64,000 nucleotides of DNA from Sphingosinicella terrae. Its GTDB lineage: Bacteria; Pseudomonadota; Alphaproteobacteria; Sphingomonadales; Sphingomonadaceae. The position numbers were made by a program, and so were the translations under genes. Where the stretch lies: assembly GCF_003347635.1 (NCBI RefSeq), contig NZ_QDFY01000009.1, positions 88,893 to 152,892 on the forward strand, in the 5' to 3' direction. The notes under the pieces are model-generated. The model worked only from the letters and a program-made list of their open reading frames with translations, was not told the origin of the DNA and searched no databases. Below, piece after piece: positions 8,787-16,603 of this stretch. Each line of letters opens with the position of its first letter. Position 1 is the first letter of the stretch.

Positions 8787-10462
8787 TGCTGCGCGGTCTC
8801 CTGCGGCTCATGCTCCCATGCTCCCTGTTCGTGGCGGCCTGCGCCGCCTCGGCGCAGCCGGTCCAGGCGCTGAGCGCCGAATATTGGGAGTGGCGGGCCG
8901 CCAACCAGCCGGCCACCAGCGACGACATCCCCCGGATCGTCCGGCCCGACGGCTGGGTGCCGGACTGGTCGCCCGAAGCCGTACGGCAGCGCCAAGCCGA
9001 TCTCGCCGCCTTCGAGGATCGCTGGCGCGCGCTCGCCGAGGCACCGCAGAGCGTGACTGAGCGGGTCGACTATCGTCTGGTCGGATCGGCGCTGGCGCGC
9101 GCCCGCTGGGAGCTGGAGGTCGTCGCCGCCTGGCGCCGTCAGCCGCAATTCTATGTCGACCAGGCGCTCATCCCGATCTTTGAGCTTCTCCTGCCGCCCC
9201 CGCCGGTGGAGCGGGCGCGGGCCGAAGGGGTGATCCGCCTGCTCGAGAGTATCCCGGCGATGCTCACTGCCGGCCAGCGGAACCTCGACGACATGCGCGG
9301 CCCCTTCGTCGACGTCGCGCTCGGCGGGCTCGACCGGGTCGCCCCCAGCCTTCAGGGCATGGCAACCGGGCTCGAGCCCTTTATGACGCCGACGCAGGAG
9401 CGCCGGACAAGAGGCGCGCTCGAGCGCGCCGTGGCGGCGTTCGAAGCCTATCGTGCCTTCCTCCAGCAGCGTCGCGACGGCCTTCCCTCCGAAACCGCCG
9501 TCGGCCGCCAGGGCTATGAGTATTTCCTGAGCCAGGTCGCGCTCCTCCCCTACGCGCCCGAGCAGCTGCTCATCATGGGCCGCCAGGAATGGGCGCGCAC
9601 GGTCCAGTTCGAGGCGCTGGAGCGCAACCGCAACCGGGGGGCGCCCGAGCTGGCGATCGGACCCGATATCGGCGCCGTCGTCTCGCGCCTGGATGCCGAC
9701 GAATTGCGGGTCCGCGAGTTTCTCGAGACTCACGATATTCTTACGATTCCGGACTGGGCGGGCCACTATAACGCCATGGCCTTCCCGGCCTATCTGGCGC
9801 CGATCGGCTGGCTTGGCCGGACCTTCGACCTCACCGGTCTCGATCGGGTGGGGCAGAATGCCACCGTCTACCTGCCCGAACCGTCGCCCGCGCTCGGCTT
9901 CTTCAACCTGTCAATCGCGCGCGACCCGCGGCCGATCATCGTCCATGAGGGCGTGCCGGGCCATTTCCTGCAGCTGACCCTGAGCTGGCGCCATCCGAAT
10001 CCGCTGCGCCGGCGCTATTATGACAGCGCCGCCAACGAGGGGACGGGCTTCTACGCCGAAGAGATGATGCTCCAGGCGGGGCTGTTCGACGATTCCCCCC
10101 GAACCCGCGAGATCATCTACAGCTTCGCCCGGCTGCGGGCACTGCGGGTCGAGGTGGACGTGAAGCTCGCCCTGGGCGAGTTCACGATCGCCGAAGCCGC
10201 CGAGTATCTGGAAACGGCGGTGCCGATGGACCGCGCCACGGCCGAGGAGGAGGCCGTCTTTTTCGCCGCATCGCCCGGCCAGGCGATCAGCTACCAGATC
10301 GGCAAGATCCAGACGTTGGACTTCCTGGCCGAGGCGCGGACTCGGCTCGGCGAACGCTTCGACCTTCGGCATTTTCACGATTATCTCTGGCAGAACGGCA
10401 ACGTCCCGATCGCGCTGCAGAAGGAAGAATATCTGTCAATGGCCGCGGGGGCAGGACAATGA
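8786..10462 (+). CDS. DUF885 peptidase, exported
   Basis: A 558-residue DUF885 protein whose ATG overlaps the stop of the S9 peptidase. It has an export signal in the first 30 residues; LFVAAC could be a lipobox, or cleavage may occur after ASA. The metal motif is intact: HEGVPGH at 387-393. It is followed by NEGTGFYAEE, where a Thr stands at the position of Trp in the usual EGW motif, and by FHDYLWQNGNVPIAL near the C-terminus. It probably hydrolyses peptides in the periplasm after receptor-mediated uptake. Its own stop overlaps the next ATG (ATGA). Confidence 0.9.
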   Translation: MLRGLLRLMLPCSLFVAACAASAQPVQALSAEYWEWRAANQPATSDDIPRIVRPDGWVPDWSPEAVRQRQADLAAFEDRWRALAEAPQSVTERVDYRLVGSALARARWELEVVAAWRRQPQFYVDQALIPIFELLLPPPPVERARAEGVIRLLESIPAMLTAGQRNLDDMRGPFVDVALGGLDRVAPSLQGMATGLEPFMTPTQERRTRGALERAVAAFEAYRAFLQQRRDGLPSETAVGRQGYEYFLSQVALLPYAPEQLLIMGRQEWARTVQFEALERNRNRGAPELAIGPDIGAVVSRLDADELRVREFLETHDILTIPDWAGHYNAMAFPAYLAPIGWLGRTFDLTGLDRVGQNATVYLPEPSPALGFFNLSIARDPRPIIVHEGVPGHFLQLTLSWRHPNPLRRRYYDSAANEGTGFYAEEMMLQAGLFDDSPRTREIIYSFARLRALRVEVDVKLALGEFTIAEAAEYLETAVPMDRATAEEEAVFFAASPGQAISYQIGKIQTLDFLAEARTRLGERFDLRHFHDYLWQNGNVPIALQKEEYLSMAAGAGQ

Positions 10463-10938
10463 ACCATATCAGACTGACCGAGCCGGCATCGGGCCTGTCC
10501 GCCCGGTGCGCGCTGCTCGAGCGGGAGGCGCCGCAATCCTGCGCCTTCCTGCAGGATCTGGCGGCGCGGCGCGCGAGCTTCGAGGCGATGCACGCCATCT
10601 GGACGGGCCCGGAAATCTCGGTGCCTATGCCGTCCGGCCTGCTTCCCGCCGATATGCCGCAGCCGGCGATCCCGGAAGAGAATGCCACCTCCTATCCGTC
10701 GGCGGGCGACATCGTCCTCGCTTATCTGCCGGCGGGCAGCACGCTCGGTCTTCCGCCGGGCGCCTTCTACGACATTGGCCTGTTCTACGGCCCAGGGGGC
10801 CGGCTGCTCATGCCCTTCGGCTGGATCAAGGCCAATGTCTGCGCCCGGATCGTCGAGGAGGACCTCGCCAAGATTCAGGCCGACTGCCGTACCATCCGGC
10901 GGAACGGCACCTGCCAGATCACCGTCGAGCCCGTCTGA
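10459..10938 (+). CDS. DUF3830 family protein (cyclophilin-like fold)
   Basis: A 159-residue soluble protein without a signal peptide. The pattern of an acidic N-terminal strand, APQSCAFLQDL, IWTGPEISVPMP, PSAGDIVLAYLP, DIGLFYGPGGRLLMPFGW and NVCARIVEE matches the DUF3830 family, small proteins of predicted cyclophilin-like fold. These are often found beside amidohydrolase, racemase or transporter genes. The molecular role is not known. The start overlaps the preceding DUF885 stop (ATGA) and the carrier gene follows after 18 bases, so it belongs firmly to this operon. Confidence 0.75.
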   Translation: MNHIRLTEPASGLSARCALLEREAPQSCAFLQDLAARRASFEAMHAIWTGPEISVPMPSGLLPADMPQPAIPEENATSYPSAGDIVLAYLPAGSTLGLPPGAFYDIGLFYGPGGRLLMPFGWIKANVCARIVEEDLAKIQADCRTIRRNGTCQITVEPV

Positions 10939-10956
10939 AAACCCAAGGGTCCCCTG

Positions 10957-11847
10957 ATGCAATTTTCCGACCTGCTGAGCCTGATGGGGGACTGGCTGCT
11001 GCCGGGGTCTCTGGTCTGCATCATGCTGTCCATGGGCCTGTCGCTCGTAGCGGACGACTTCCGAATGGTCTTCCGCAACAAGCGCGCCCTGATCGTCGGC
11101 ATCTGCTCGATGCTGATCGTGCCGCCGCTGATCGGTCTGGCCATCGCGCTCACCCTGGCGCCGACCCCCGCCTTGGCGGTCGGCTTCATCCTGCTCGCGA
11201 CGACGCCCAGCGGCATGCTGTCCAACCTCTTCACCGACATGGCCAAGGGCGACCTCGCTTTGTCCATGTCGATGACCCTGCTGCTCAGCATGATCTACAT
11301 CCTGGTCGTTCCCTTCTACGCCCATTTCGCTATCCTGCACTTCATGGGCGTCGAGGCGGACGTCGAGGTGCCGCTCGTCTCCTTCTTCTGGGACATCTTC
11401 TCCATCACCGTCTTGCCGGCCGGAACGGGCTTCCTCATCCGAGCGCTGCGGCCCGAATTCGCGCTCTGGATCAAGGGCCACATCAAGCGCGTGGCGACAA
11501 TCGTCCTCTTCACCTCCTTCGGCTTCATCCTGGTCGATCAGATCCCCGTCCTTCGCGAGAATCTGGGCGCGCTCTTCTGGATCACGGTCGGCCTCAACCT
11601 GGCGATGATTGCGGTCGTGATGACGCTCGTCCGCTTCGCCGGCCTCACCAGGCGCGAGAATATCGCGATCAGCATCGAGCATCTGATGCGCCAGGAGGGC
11701 ACGGCCATCTTCATCGCCGTCTCCATCGTCGGCAACAACGAGATGTCGTTGCCGATGATCCTGAACACGCCGGTGGCGCTCGTCGTCGTGCTGCTCTTCG
11801 TCGCGATCACGCGACGAAGTGCGGAGACGTCCGCGTCCCCCGCCTAG
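10957..11847 (+). CDS. Bile acid:sodium symporter (BASS) family transporter
   Basis: A 296-residue inner-membrane carrier with about nine hydrophobic segments. It fits the BASS/SBF family: LLATTPSGMLSNLFTDMAKGD is the conserved crossover loop and IEHLMRQEGTAIFIAVSIVGNNEMSLPMILNTP the second conserved repeat. Members import organic anions (bile acids, 2-oxo acids, pantoate) with sodium. In this operon it is the obvious candidate to move the product of periplasmic hydrolysis into the cytoplasm. The cargo is not predictable from the sequence. Confidence 0.88.
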   Translation: MQFSDLLSLMGDWLLPGSLVCIMLSMGLSLVADDFRMVFRNKRALIVGICSMLIVPPLIGLAIALTLAPTPALAVGFILLATTPSGMLSNLFTDMAKGDLALSMSMTLLLSMIYILVVPFYAHFAILHFMGVEADVEVPLVSFFWDIFSITVLPAGTGFLIRALRPEFALWIKGHIKRVATIVLFTSFGFILVDQIPVLRENLGALFWITVGLNLAMIAVVMTLVRFAGLTRRENIAISIEHLMRQEGTAIFIAVSIVGNNEMSLPMILNTPVALVVVLLFVAITRRSAETSASPA

Positions 11848-11855
11848 GTCAATTC

Positions 11856-11874
11856 GCGCCCGCCGCGCGGGCGC
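11856..11874. repeat. GC-rich perfect hairpin between carrier and oxidase genes
   Basis: GCGCCCGC, a 3-base loop and GCGGGCGC form an 8-bp perfect stem 8 bases after the carrier stop. No T-run follows, so it is not a canonical terminator. It may slow transcription or protect the upstream mRNA. The gap to the next gene (140 bases) is the largest in this operon. Confidence 0.5.
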
Positions 11875-11987
11875 TAGGGATAACATTCGATGACATTGCC
11901 GTGGTTTCCCGCTCTCGGGAGGGCTCAGCTTCCTTCCGGCACGCCTTTCTGGTCCCGAATCCCGGCCTTCCGCCGGGAGAGGGCGTG

Positions 11988-13268
11988 ATGCCCTTCGTCC
12001 TCTCCAGCAGACAGGCGACTTTGTGGCAGGCCACCGCGCCGGCCGCGCCCGCCCTGGCTCCGCTCGACGGCGATGTGCAGGCCGACACCCTCGTCGTCGG
12101 CGGCGGTATTGCCGGCGTGACGGCCGCTTTGCATCTCGCCGAGGCCGGCGTGGACGTGCTTCTGCTCGAGGCAGGCGAGCTCGGGAGCGGGGCGACGGGA
12201 CAGAGCGGTGGACTGATCGCGCCCAATTTCGTGCGCCACACGCCTGCCAGTATAGTCAGGGACTTGGGCCGATCGGCCGGCGAGCGCATGACTCGTCTCG
12301 TCGGGGACTCGGCGCAGCTCTGCTTCGATCTCATCGCCCGTCACGGCATCGAGTGCGACGCCCGGCAGGACGGCTTCTACACGCCCGTCCACAACCAGCG
12401 GCTCGCCGCCACCCACGCGCAAGCGGCGGTCGAATGGGCCGAGCGTGGCTTCGACGTCTCCTTCATCGGCAAGTCGGAGACCCACGAGATTCTCGGCACG
12501 CGCGCTTATTGCGGCGCCCTGCGTTTCGGCCGAGGCGGGTCGCTCAATCCTTTGGCCTATGTGCGCGGCCTCGCGCGTGCCGCGGTCGAGGCAGGGGCAC
12601 GTCTCCACGTCGCCAGCCCCGTGGAGGCGCTCGAGCGCGTGGACGACGGCTGGCGGGCGCGCACGCCGCACGGTCGGGTGCGGGCGCGCCGAGTCGTCCT
12701 GGCCGCGAACGGCGGCAATGCTCGGCTTCATCCGGCGATGCGGCACGCGGCGCTGCCGCTCCACGTCGTCGAGTTCGCGACCGAGCCGCTGCCGCGCGAG
12801 TTGCGCACGAGGGTGCTGCCGCAGGGCGGCGCCTTCACCGACAAGGCGGCCTATATCTTCACCGGGCGCTATGACGGTGACGGCCGCCTGATATCGGCCT
12901 TTCCCAATTCCTTCCTGATCCGAGGCCAGCAGGCCTCGCTGAACGAGGCGCGGCGGCGGCTGGCGCGCCATTTCGAGGGGCTGGAGTCGGTGCGGATCGA
13001 GGCGCTTTGGGAGGGCGTCGCCTGGATCAACGGCTCCTTCCTGCCGGAGATCTATAATCTCGGCGGCGGCGCCTTTGTCGTCCAAGCCTGCAACGGGCGC
13101 GGCATCTCGATCAACACGGCGATCGGAATCGCCCTCGCCGGCGCGTTGGCCTCGGACGATTTCGAGACGCTGCCGATAAGCCCGCGGCGGCCCAAGCCGA
13201 TCCGCTTCCATCGGGCGGCGGCGCAGCTGCCGAAGGCGATGATGACTCTGGCCTATCTCTCGGACTGA
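11988..13268 (+). CDS. FAD-dependent oxidoreductase (DadA/glycine-oxidase-like DAO family)
   Basis: A 426-residue flavoprotein. ATG 11988 is chosen after GGGAGAGG; the frame is open far upstream but the extra residues are not family-like. The dinucleotide-binding motif VGGGIAGVTAALHLAEAG lies about residues 37-54, followed by GATGQSGGLIAPNF. The C-terminal part ends in VVQACNGRGISINTAIGIALA, the second FAD contact. The DAO family oxidises amines or amino acids to imines, then 2-oxo acids. Placed with peptidases and an arylpyruvate-type oxidoreductase, it may deaminate an amino acid (perhaps N-methyl or D form). Ten bases separate it from the next gene. Confidence 0.88.
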   Translation: MPFVLSSRQATLWQATAPAAPALAPLDGDVQADTLVVGGGIAGVTAALHLAEAGVDVLLLEAGELGSGATGQSGGLIAPNFVRHTPASIVRDLGRSAGERMTRLVGDSAQLCFDLIARHGIECDARQDGFYTPVHNQRLAATHAQAAVEWAERGFDVSFIGKSETHEILGTRAYCGALRFGRGGSLNPLAYVRGLARAAVEAGARLHVASPVEALERVDDGWRARTPHGRVRARRVVLAANGGNARLHPAMRHAALPLHVVEFATEPLPRELRTRVLPQGGAFTDKAAYIFTGRYDGDGRLISAFPNSFLIRGQQASLNEARRRLARHFEGLESVRIEALWEGVAWINGSFLPEIYNLGGGAFVVQACNGRGISINTAIGIALAGALASDDFETLPISPRRPKPIRFHRAAAQLPKAMMTLAYLSD

Positions 13269-13278
13269 AGGGAAGGAA

Positions 13279-15027
13279 ATGGCGAAACGAGTCCCCGCCC
13301 TCGCACTCCGGATCAGCCTCTCGGCGGCCGCGCTGCTTCTCGGCGGCGCCGCGTCGCCGTCGACGCTTGCGGAGGTGATCGCCGGCTATGAGCGCTTCAC
13401 TCGGGAATATCCGATGGAGGCCGGGCGATCGGATCCGTCCTCTGCGCGCGAAGGCTGGCCGCGAGAGACGTCGGAGGCCATGGCGGAGCGCCGCGCGGGC
13501 CTGGTCGCGCTTCGGACCCAGCTCCAGGCGGTCGACGCAGTTTCGCTCGACACCGAGGCGGCGCTCAACCGCGACTATCTGCGCCAGCTGATCGACTGGC
13601 GGATCGAGGGGATCGACTTCGACGAGCGCCGCTTCGCCTTCGTCGCTCATGAGGGCTTCTACAACACGCCCTATCACGCCGCCCGATCGACCGTCCTGCG
13701 AAGTGAGGCCGAGGCGCGCACCTGGGTCGATCGCCTCGCCTCGGTTCCGGCCTATTTCACCGAGCAGCGAGCCAATCTTGAGCGTGGAATGGCGACCGGC
13801 TGGACCCAACCGGAGCGGGTCGTGGATGTCGCGGTGGCGATCCTCCGCAACCAGACCGCGCCGCAGCCCGAGCAGGATCCGTTGCTCGACCCGCTCAGGA
13901 CGTTTTCAACGAGTCCCGCATTGCTGGCGGAGGCGACCGCCTTGGTCGCCGATCGGATTCGCCCGGCCCAGCGCGAGATGCTGGCCTTCGTCGACGGCCC
14001 CTATCGCGCCGCGGCGCGGACGCAGATCGGCATCGCCTCGATTCCGCACGGGCGGTCCTATTACGATTTCCTGCTGCGCTACTATACGACGACGGACCTC
14101 AGCGCGGAGCAGATCCATGCGCTCGGCCTGGCCGAAGTGAGGCGGATTCGCACCGAGATGGAGCGGGTCATCGCCGCCGCCGGCTTCCAGGGCAGCTTCG
14201 CGGAATGGCTGGCCTTTCTGCGCACCGATCCGCGCTTCTATGCCACCAGCCGCGAGCAGCTGCTCGAGCGGGCGAGCGCGGTGGCCAAGCGCATCGACGG
14301 CGTGCTGCCGCGCTATTTCGGTCTGCTGCCGCGGCAGCCCTTCACCGTCGAGCCGGTGCCGCGCGACCTGGAGGAGGGCTATACCACGGCGCGCTACGGC
14401 GGCGGCGACTTCGCCCGCGGCTTTCCGGGCCGCTTCATCGTCAACACTTCGCATCTCGACCAAAGGCCGCTCTACGAGCTCCCGGCCCTGGCGCTGCACG
14501 AGGCGGCGCCGGGGCACCATACCCATTTCGCGCTCACCAGCGAGCGGGGCGAGTTGCCGTCCTTCCGGCGGCAGCGCGACATGCTCGCCTATCGCGAAGG
14601 CTGAGCGCTCTATGCCGAGCGCCTGGGCCACGAAATGGGCGTCTACCGAGATCCCTTCGAAGCCTTCGGAAGCCTCTCCACCGAGATGTGGCGTGCCTGC
14701 CGCCTCGTGGTGGACACCGGCATCCATGTGATGGGCTGGACCTACGAGCAAGCACGGGCCTGCTTCACCGGGAATACAGCGCTGGCCGACATCAATATTG
14801 ATACCGAGCTGGCCCGCTATATCGGCGCGCCGGGTGGTGCCGTCGCCTACAAGGTCGGAGAGCTGCGGATCGTCGAAATCCGGCGGCGCGCCGAGCAGCG
14901 GCTCGGCGACCGGTTCGACATACGCGCCTTCCACGACCTCATCTTGGCCCAGGGCCAGGTGCCATTGAGCATGCTCGATGCGATCGCCGATCGCTGGATC
15001 GAGGCGCAGCTGGCGCGGGCGGAGTAG
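13279..15027 (+). pseudogene. DUF885 peptidase interrupted by an in-frame TGA
   Basis: A full DUF885 frame of 582 codons that contains a single TGA at codon 442 (14602-14604). Both sides stay in the same frame and both look like DUF885: upstream a signal peptide and HEAAPGH at 407-413; downstream ALYAERLGHEMGVYRDPFEAFG to FHDLILAQGQVPLSML. The stop falls exactly where family members have Trp in EGWALYAE, so it reads as a TGG-to-TGA change. Translation would end at 441 residues and lose the last 140. Many neighbouring genes use TGA as a real stop, so recoding is unlikely. It is a recent nonsense mutation or a base-call error. Confidence 0.85.
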
Positions 15028-15102
15028 AGGGCGTGCCGTCCGGACCGGCTTGAGCCATTCGCGGCAGACTCCTTCGTCATTCTCGCGCAAGCGGGAACCC
15101 AG

Positions 15103-15125
15103 CTTCTTCCCGGGAGCGGAAGAAG
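15103..15125. repeat. Hairpin between convergent genes, inside a repeat-like spacer
   Basis: CTTCTTCC, 7 bases, GGAAGAAG: an 8-bp perfect stem between the ends of the DUF885 pseudogene (plus) and iorB (minus). It may act as a bidirectional transcript end. The sequence before it (CGTCATTCTCGCGCAAGCGG...) resembles the short dispersed CGTCATTCCCGC-type intergenic repeats of sphingomonads. Confidence 0.4.
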
Positions 15126-15138
15126 GAAAAAACCGAAG

Positions 15139-16602
15139 CTAGGCCGAGCCCCCTACGCGCGCGATCGTCGCCTCGGGCGCCCCGCCTTCCTCGTCCGCGA
15201 GCGCAGCCTCGCGCAGGCGGCGCAGCTGCGCCGCGTCCAGCTTGCCATCGCGATACTGCGCGATCACCCGGTCATATTTGGCGAGGCCGCGGGCGAAGGT
15301 GTCGCCATAGCCCTTGATGAGCTGCTGGCACTTGGCAAGCTCCGTTGCCAGCGCCGGATCGCGCGTCGCCGCGTCGCGGATCAGGCCGAGCCACGCATCG
15401 ATCCGCGCCTGCTCGTCCGCGTAACGCAGGGTGCCGCGCCGCCAGCGGCGAAAGCCCGCCAGCAGGGACAGGAGGAGGAACCAGCGCAGGCTGGTCGTCT
15501 CGACATGGCGGCCCTTGGCGAAGAAGCGGTGCAGTTGGCCCGAGAGTCGCGGGCTGGCGAGGATGCTGCGGCCAAGGGCCGCGGGCAGAGTATCGCAAAT
15601 CTCTTCGAGCCGGGGGTGCATATACTCGGTCACGCGGACGATCTGTCCGGGGGCGGCTTTCACGTCCGCGCGCACCCGCTCGAGTCGGCTGGCGCGGATC
15701 TTGAGGTCGGCGACGCGGATCGTGTCCTCATAGGCCATCCACAAGGCGAGATGCCTCGCCGTCTCCCGTAGCAATTCGCCGTCGCGCGAGGATATCGCGG
15801 CCAGCCGGTCCAGGTAGTGACGGGCATAGGCCTCGTCCTGATAGTCGAGCAGGCGCCGGGCGCCCTCGACGGCGAAGACATGGGCGGCGTCTGGAAGATC
15901 GGTGCGGATGCGGGCGAGGAGCGCGCGGCCGGCCGCGCCTTCGGTGCGGAGCGCCTCGGGGGCGCTCGGTTCCTTTTCCGCCAGCCGCCCCTGAGCGCCC
16001 GCGAACCCGGCTTCGAATCCGGCGAGGTTCGCCTCGACCGCTTTGCCGCCGGCACGGATTGCCGCCTCGAACGCCGTGCGGGCGAAGGGGAGGGCGCCGC
16101 TGCCCGCCAGCGCGCCGAACAGGACCGAGCTGATGACGCTGGCGGTCCGTTCCGACACCGCGTCCATGTCGAAGCCGATGAAGTGCTGCGCCCGCTCGCG
16201 CGCGGCCTCCAGGACCCTCCGCTCGCTCGCCCGGCCGTCGCCCGGGGCCGATTTCTCGGCGATGGCGTAGATGCGGTGGGTGGAGGCGATCAGGGTGGTC
16301 CGGTCGCCGGTGACGAAGCCCCGAAGGATGGCGCGGCCCGCCTCCATCAGCTCCGCGGCGATGACGATGTCGACATCGCCCGGAACCGGCATGAGGGCGA
16401 GCACCGGATCGACCGGGCCCTCCTGCGGCATCATCTCGACGTAATAGACGGTCGTCCCGGTCCGTTGGGCGGTGCCGGGGACGGAGGTGCCCTGGGCGAC
16501 ATAGTCCGCATTCTCGCCGAGCTGGACGATCCAGTCGGCGAGAACTCCGCCGCCCTGGCCGCCCAGGCCCAGAATGGCTATAGTGATACGCTGACGCGGC
16601 AA
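15139..16602 (-). CDS. iorB: Indolepyruvate oxidoreductase beta-type subunit with long C-terminal extension
   Basis: A 487-residue protein. The N-terminal about 200 residues are the gamma/beta pyruvate-ferredoxin-oxidoreductase domain (ILGLGGQGGGVLADWI, VPGTAQRTGTTVYYVE). The rest is the extra domain (DUF6537-like) found in the large form of this subunit. No ATG fits; TTG 16602, one base after the iorA stop, gives a start that matches the domain edge. An in-frame ATG at 16668 lies inside iorA and adds non-family residues. With iorA it oxidatively decarboxylates aryl-2-oxo acids (indolepyruvate, phenylpyruvate) to acyl-CoA, reducing ferredoxin. Confidence 0.88.
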   Translation of the reverse strand: MPRQRITIAILGLGGQGGGVLADWIVQLGENADYVAQGTSVPGTAQRTGTTVYYVEMMPQEGPVDPVLALMPVPGDVDIVIAAELMEAGRAILRGFVTGDRTTLIASTHRIYAIAEKSAPGDGRASERRVLEAARERAQHFIGFDMDAVSERTASVISSVLFGALAGSGALPFARTAFEAAIRAGGKAVEANLAGFEAGFAGAQGRLAEKEPSAPEALRTEGAAGRALLARIRTDLPDAAHVFAVEGARRLLDYQDEAYARHYLDRLAAISSRDGELLRETARHLALWMAYEDTIRVADLKIRASRLERVRADVKAAPGQIVRVTEYMHPRLEEICDTLPAALGRSILASPRLSGQLHRFFAKGRHVETTSLRWFLLLSLLAGFRRWRRGTLRYADEQARIDAWLGLIRDAATRDPALATELAKCQQLIKGYGDTFARGLAKYDRVIAQYRDGKLDAAQLRRLREAALADEEGGAPEATIARVGGSA

Positions 16603-16603
16603 G

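Noticed and set aside
14602..14604. TGA read as tryptophan or selenocysteine
   Set aside because: TGA serves as the true stop of many intact genes here (for example cheA, cheR, iorA) and no selenocysteine hairpin is visible; a nonsense change is simpler.
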